Assembly (NCBI GenBank): GCA_963696325.1
Contig: CAVOJV010000008.1
Location: 1-16,256, forward strand
Direction: 5' to 3'
Source of the DNA: CAVOJV01 sp963696325
Lineage (GTDB): Bacteria; Pseudomonadota; Gammaproteobacteria; Competibacterales; Competibacteraceae
DNA: 16,256 nt
Shown here: positions 14,087-16,256 of the stretch, one piece after another
Layout: the number at the start of each line of letters is the position of its first letter
Position numbering within the stretch: position 1 is the first letter of the stretch
Program-made: the position numbers and the translations under genes
The notes under the pieces: model-generated
Seen by the model: the letters and a program-made list of their open reading frames with translations, nothing else
Told to the model about the DNA's origin: nothing
The model's database searches: none

Positions 14087-14173
14087 AGTGTAGAACCCCT
14101 TGGCGCCCCCGCCGTCCAGTGTCAGCACGCGCAACACTTCGCTGTCGCCTGGTTCCTCGTTCGCCTGACTCAT
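14087..14173 (-). pseudogene. capV: CapV N-terminal 29 residues (split by IS)
   Basis: ATG 14173 is preceded by AGAGG at a suitable distance. The reading gives MSQANEEPGDSEVLRV, then LTLDGGGAKGFYT, which is the patatin first strand plus the DGGGxKG oxyanion-hole motif. It stops abruptly where the inverted repeat of the IS begins. Joined to the fragment at 11670-12530 it rebuilds a patatin of about 315 residues, the normal CapV size. The cassette boundary (R' at 14261-14267) lies about 90 bases upstream, so capV is the first gene of its cassette. Confidence 0.85.
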
Positions 14174-14260
14174 CTGGGTCGCCTCTCGTGGTCCTGGTCA
14201 GCTTGCGGCATGCGCCTGCGCGACCCACTCGTCGATCATCATCATCCCGCGTGGCATGCC

Positions 14261-14319
14261 GCATAACGTTCAAGCTCAGCCGCCGGCGTAGCACGGTCGG
14301 CTGGAGCGTTCAGTTAGGG
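14261..14319 (-). other. attC recombination site (59 bp)
   Basis: Minus strand: R'' CCCTAAC, TGAACGCTCCAGCCGACCG, loop, CGGCGGCTGAGCTTGAAC, R' GTTATGC. It closes an ORF-less cassette. Almost identical to the attC at 15997-16056 except for the R' side, as expected because R' outer bases derive from the next cassette. Confidence 0.9.
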
Positions 14320-14481
14320 CAGACGCAGTTTCCAGAAACCTACCGTTTCCGAACCGCCGCCCTACCTTGAAACATAGCACAGCCTGTTCAAGTTGCTACC
14401 GGCCGGGCGCTCTTATCGCACCCCACCCACCGGTTCTTACCACCCCAACAATCAGTCGGGATGGAGAGAAAAATCCACCCG
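14320..14481 (-). other. Body of an ORF-less integron cassette
   Basis: Only about 160 bases separate two attC sites and no ORF with a plausible start fits. The body next to the attC (14328-14402) matches that beside the 15997-16056 attC (16067-16142): CCAGAAACC(T/C)ACC(G/A)TTTCCGA, the ACCGCCGCCCTA run, then ATAGCACA and TTCAA. Such cassettes may carry promoters, small RNAs or peptides; none is demonstrated here. Confidence 0.75.
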
Positions 14482-14552
14482 CCCTAACGATCAAGCTCAG
14501 CCGACGTGCAAGCGCGTAGCGGTTGCGCGTCGGCTGGAGCGCCTTGTTCGGC
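14482..14552 (-). other. attC recombination site (71 bp)
   Basis: Minus strand: R'' GCCGAAC, AAGGCGCTCCAGCCGACGCGC, loop, GCACGTCGGCTGAGCTTGATC, R' GTTAGGG. R'' is the exact reverse complement of R' GTTCGGC at 16003-15997, bounding the cassette with the small membrane protein. Confidence 0.9.
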
Positions 14553-14631
14553 AGCGCTGTGGCCACAGCGCACACATGTTCATTACGAAAAGGACTGCAC
14601 CTGATGCTATTTTTACCTTGGCATATGCGCC

Positions 14632-14829
14632 TTATTTAGCACTCTGAATTGCAGCGATTAAGATCAGCCCAAACAGTATCGCTACGCCTATGCCGACAAT
14701 ACCAAAAAAAACGGCCCATGCCTTGCCGCTAGGCTCCTGTGTATGCTCATAATAAACAAATGATGCGATACCGCCTGCGAACGCAATAAGCACGATCATC
14801 GCAAACAACATGAATTGTCCACCAGACAT
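14632..14829 (-). CDS. Small two-helix membrane protein in an integron cassette
   Basis: Encodes 65 residues from ATG 14829. Two hydrophobic helices (about 5-25, LFAMIVLIAFAGGIASFVYY, and 39-61, VFFGIVGIGVAILFGLILIA) are joined by a short polar turn with HTQEPSGK, so both ends probably face the same side of the inner membrane. I recognise no family. An upstream in-frame start at 14859 is possible but less likely. The gene lies 80 bases before its attC and its 5' region is interrupted by the IS1-type element 52 bases upstream of the ATG, so its original promoter has probably been displaced. Confidence 0.65.
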   Translation of the reverse strand: MSGGQFMLFAMIVLIAFAGGIASFVYYEHTQEPSGKAWAVFFGIVGIGVAILFGLILIAAIQSAK

Positions 14830-14881
14830 TATATTTCTCTGCCCCCTCGAATCCGGCACTTATTGCCACCTACTACTGCTG

Positions 14882-15782
14882 GGTAGTGTACGAATATTGT
14901 TGTCCATAGATTTAAACAGCAAGACCAAACTCATAACGATTCACAAATAATCCGATCACAATATCATGCATCTCTTCTATTTTCGAGAAACAGATGGTTT
15001 TACGGGCAAGTCGCTTAATTCGGGTGCGTAGGGTCAAGTGTTTACGTTCTATTTTCTGCGTGTTTTGCTTGCCAATAATATGTTGCTCAGGATCAAGATG
15101 CCGCTGATAAGCGCCCCAATCATCGGTATAAAAACGGCTAATTCCAAAAGGCTCTAATAAACCCTTCAATTCCAGAAAGACCTGATCTTTACGTGCTCCT
15201 AACACATACGCCAACACGTTTCCTGTCTCGTGATCAATGGCGTGCCATAACCATCTCCGGTTGTCCTTGCAGCCCACATAGCTCCACATTTCATCCATCT
15301 CTGCCTCCGTATTATCGCTAGTAACCTCATAATTTTCTTCCACTTTAACTACTTCTACTATAATCTGATCAGGCGGATTGGCCGCTAAGAAAGCGTGGTT
15401 AACCGCTTGCAATTCTGGCCCCTTTTTTTTTAACTCATTAATCACCGTGTCCGTACTGATATCAAGTACCCGAGCCGTATCACGAACCCCACTGCCATTG
15501 ACTGCCATATCAACAATTCGTTGCTTGATTTCGGGTAAGCGACCTTTGTCTGAATACTCTTGAATGAAGGTTTTTCCGCAGTCATCATTCCTACAGAGAA
15601 AGCGTTGCTTTTCATTAGAAGTCTGTCCGTGTCGAATCACATCAATGCTTCCGCAGTGAAGACATTTTATGGGTACTAATACCATAACGAGCCTCTTGTT
15701 TCTTAAAACAGATTCATAAAATGAAAAATAGCATTAAAAATTCTATCTGTCAAAGCCTAAACAACAGATTTGGAACACTACC
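14882..15782 (-). mobile_element. IS1 family insertion sequence with perfect 9-bp target duplication
   Basis: The ends GGTAGTGTACGAATATTGTTG (14882 inwards) and, on the other strand, GGTAGTGTTCCAAATCTGTTG (15782 inwards) form the terminal inverted repeats. The 9-mer CTACTGCTG flanks the element directly on both sides (14873-14881 and 15783-15791). The 9-bp duplication is the IS1 family signature. Its length of 901 bp fits single-ORF IS1 relatives. Confidence 0.93.
14912..15685 (-). CDS. IS1 family transposase, single-ORF type
   Basis: Encodes 257 residues. The N-terminal zinc-binding part (CLHCGS and CRNDDCGKTF, four cysteines in two CxxC-like pairs) and helix-turn-helix (SGVRDTARVLDISTDTVINELKKK) correspond to InsA; the rest corresponds to InsB with the DDE catalytic residues in AEMDEMWSYVG, FYTDDWGAY and TQKIERKHLTLR. 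Classical IS1 makes this protein by programmed frameshifting; here it is one continuous frame, as in several other subgroup members. Intact and flanked by good ends and a fresh target duplication, so it may be active. Confidence 0.93.
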   Translation of the reverse strand: MVLVPIKCLHCGSIDVIRHGQTSNEKQRFLCRNDDCGKTFIQEYSDKGRLPEIKQRIVDMAVNGSGVRDTARVLDISTDTVINELKKKGPELQAVNHAFLAANPPDQIIVEVVKVEENYEVTSDNTEAEMDEMWSYVGCKDNRRWLWHAIDHETGNVLAYVLGARKDQVFLELKGLLEPFGISRFYTDDWGAYQRHLDPEQHIIGKQNTQKIERKHLTLRTRIKRLARKTICFSKIEEMHDIVIGLFVNRYEFGLAV

Positions 15783-15791
15783 CTACTGCTG

Positions 15792-15996
15792 ATCGCCTAA
15801 TACGACGAATTCTTAAAAGCTATCTGGGTCTTTTAAGTTCATTTTCCCATCTTGTCGCTGCACGATCCCGAGTTCCACGCTAAAGAGAATGGCAATTGAA
15901 ACTACGGGAACACGATAAACAGCCAGTGAGTGACTGGCCTCAGCTCCATGGCATGCAGTTCCGTACAAGCGGCTTTGGCGTTACGTTGACTTTGCC
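15792..15996 (-). other. 5' part of the membrane-protein cassette, no assured gene
   Basis: Between the IS1 target duplication and the attC at 15997. On the minus strand one frame is open from about 15990 to a TAA at 15815-15813, reading through VVSIAILFSVELG and ending MNLKDPDSF, but it has no ATG near its beginning. It may be a small decayed or leader peptide; I do not call it as a gene. Confidence 0.35.
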
Positions 15997-16056
15997 GCCG
16001 AACGCCTCAAGCTCAGCCGCCGGCGTAACACGGTCGGCTGGAGCGTTCAGTTAGGG
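15997..16056 (-). other. attC recombination site (60 bp)
   Basis: Minus strand: R'' CCCTAAC, TGAACGCTCCAGCCGACCG, loop, CGGCGGCTGAGCTTGAGGC, R' GTTCGGC. It belongs to an ORF-less cassette continuing beyond the right edge of the window. Confidence 0.9.
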
Positions 16057-16256
16057 CGGACGTGGCTTCCAGAAACCCACCATTTCCGAACCACTGCCCT
16101 ATCTAAAACCCATAGCACAACCTTTTCAACTTGCCACCAGCGGGGTGATTCCTTGAGCCCGTAGCCCGTAGCCCGTAGCCCGTAACTCGTAGTAACTCGT
16201 AGGATGGGTAGAACGAAGTGAAACCCATCGCGCGATCGAAGCCTCAGAATGATGCT
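16057..16256 (-). other. Second ORF-less cassette copy running off the window
   Basis: The first 85 bases repeat the body of the cassette at 14320-14481. They are followed by a tandem array (listed separately) and a hairpin with arms GATGGGT (16203-16209) and ACCCATC (16223-16229). No ORF of useful length is visible up to the edge. Confidence 0.65.
16156..16190. repeat. 7-bp tandem repeat
   Basis: AGCCCGT occurs four times in a row (16156-16183), followed by the variant AACTCGT and then TAACTCGT again near 16193-16200. A simple slippage-type repeat. Confidence 0.8.

Noticed and set aside
14053..14370. 105-residue + strand open frame
   Set aside because: It spans the capV N-terminus on the other strand and an attC site; arginine/serine-rich and without any motif.
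16156..16200. CRISPR array
   Set aside because: The 7-bp units are directly abutting without spacers; this is a simple tandem repeat.

Overview
The window (about 16 kb, GC-rich with AT-rich islands) looks like a gammaproteobacterial chromosome segment. This assignment is an inference from the E. coli-like Pho box, the integron attC style, the IS1/IS110/IS1182-type elements and the dispersed palindromic repeats; there is no rRNA or marker gene to confirm it. It falls into two halves.

Left half (1-4842): a four-gene, same-strand operon behind a strikingly good PhoB-box promoter (194-256). It encodes a membrane-anchored periplasmic binding protein-like protein, a TelA-family (toxic anion resistance/YaaN) coiled-coil protein, a lipoprotein that fuses a periplasmic binding domain to a von Willebrand A domain, and a two-helix membrane protein resembling XpaC. 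Spacing is tight (14 bp, 12 bp, 0 bp), so these are co-transcribed and probably form one envelope-associated stress system. Region 4843-5434 holds no gene, only palindromic repeats, a relic of an integron cassette and a MITE-like inverted repeat.

Right half (about 6147-16256): a stretch of an integron gene-cassette array. All cassette genes are on the minus strand and seven complete attC sites plus one half site are in matching orientation. The terminal 7-mers chain from one cassette to the next (R' of one attC is the reverse complement of R'' of the next) perfectly at five of seven junctions, which defines the cassettes. No intI is in the window; orientation predicts it to the right. From right to left the cassettes are: an ORF-less cassette running off the window; a small membrane protein cassette hit by an IS1-type element with a perfect 9-bp target duplication; a second ORF-less cassette; a roughly 2.1-kb CBASS cassette (patatin CapV plus CD-NTase) whose capV is split by a 1.55-kb IS1182-like element; a cassette with a PD-(D/E)XK-like protein, now also containing a group II intron-like noncoding RNA and an IS110 transposase; a DUF4258-like/DUF2283 pair; a GNAT acetyltransferase; and a HEPN-like protein. 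A VapBC-type toxin-antitoxin pair (5435-6113) abuts the array's truncated left end.

The most interesting content is a complete-in-outline anti-phage CBASS operon carried as one mobile gene cassette, now inactivated or altered by an insertion, in an array rich in nuclease-like and toxin-like genes; the structured RNA region between 8581 and 9183; and the apparently phosphate-regulated TelA/vWA/binding-protein operon.
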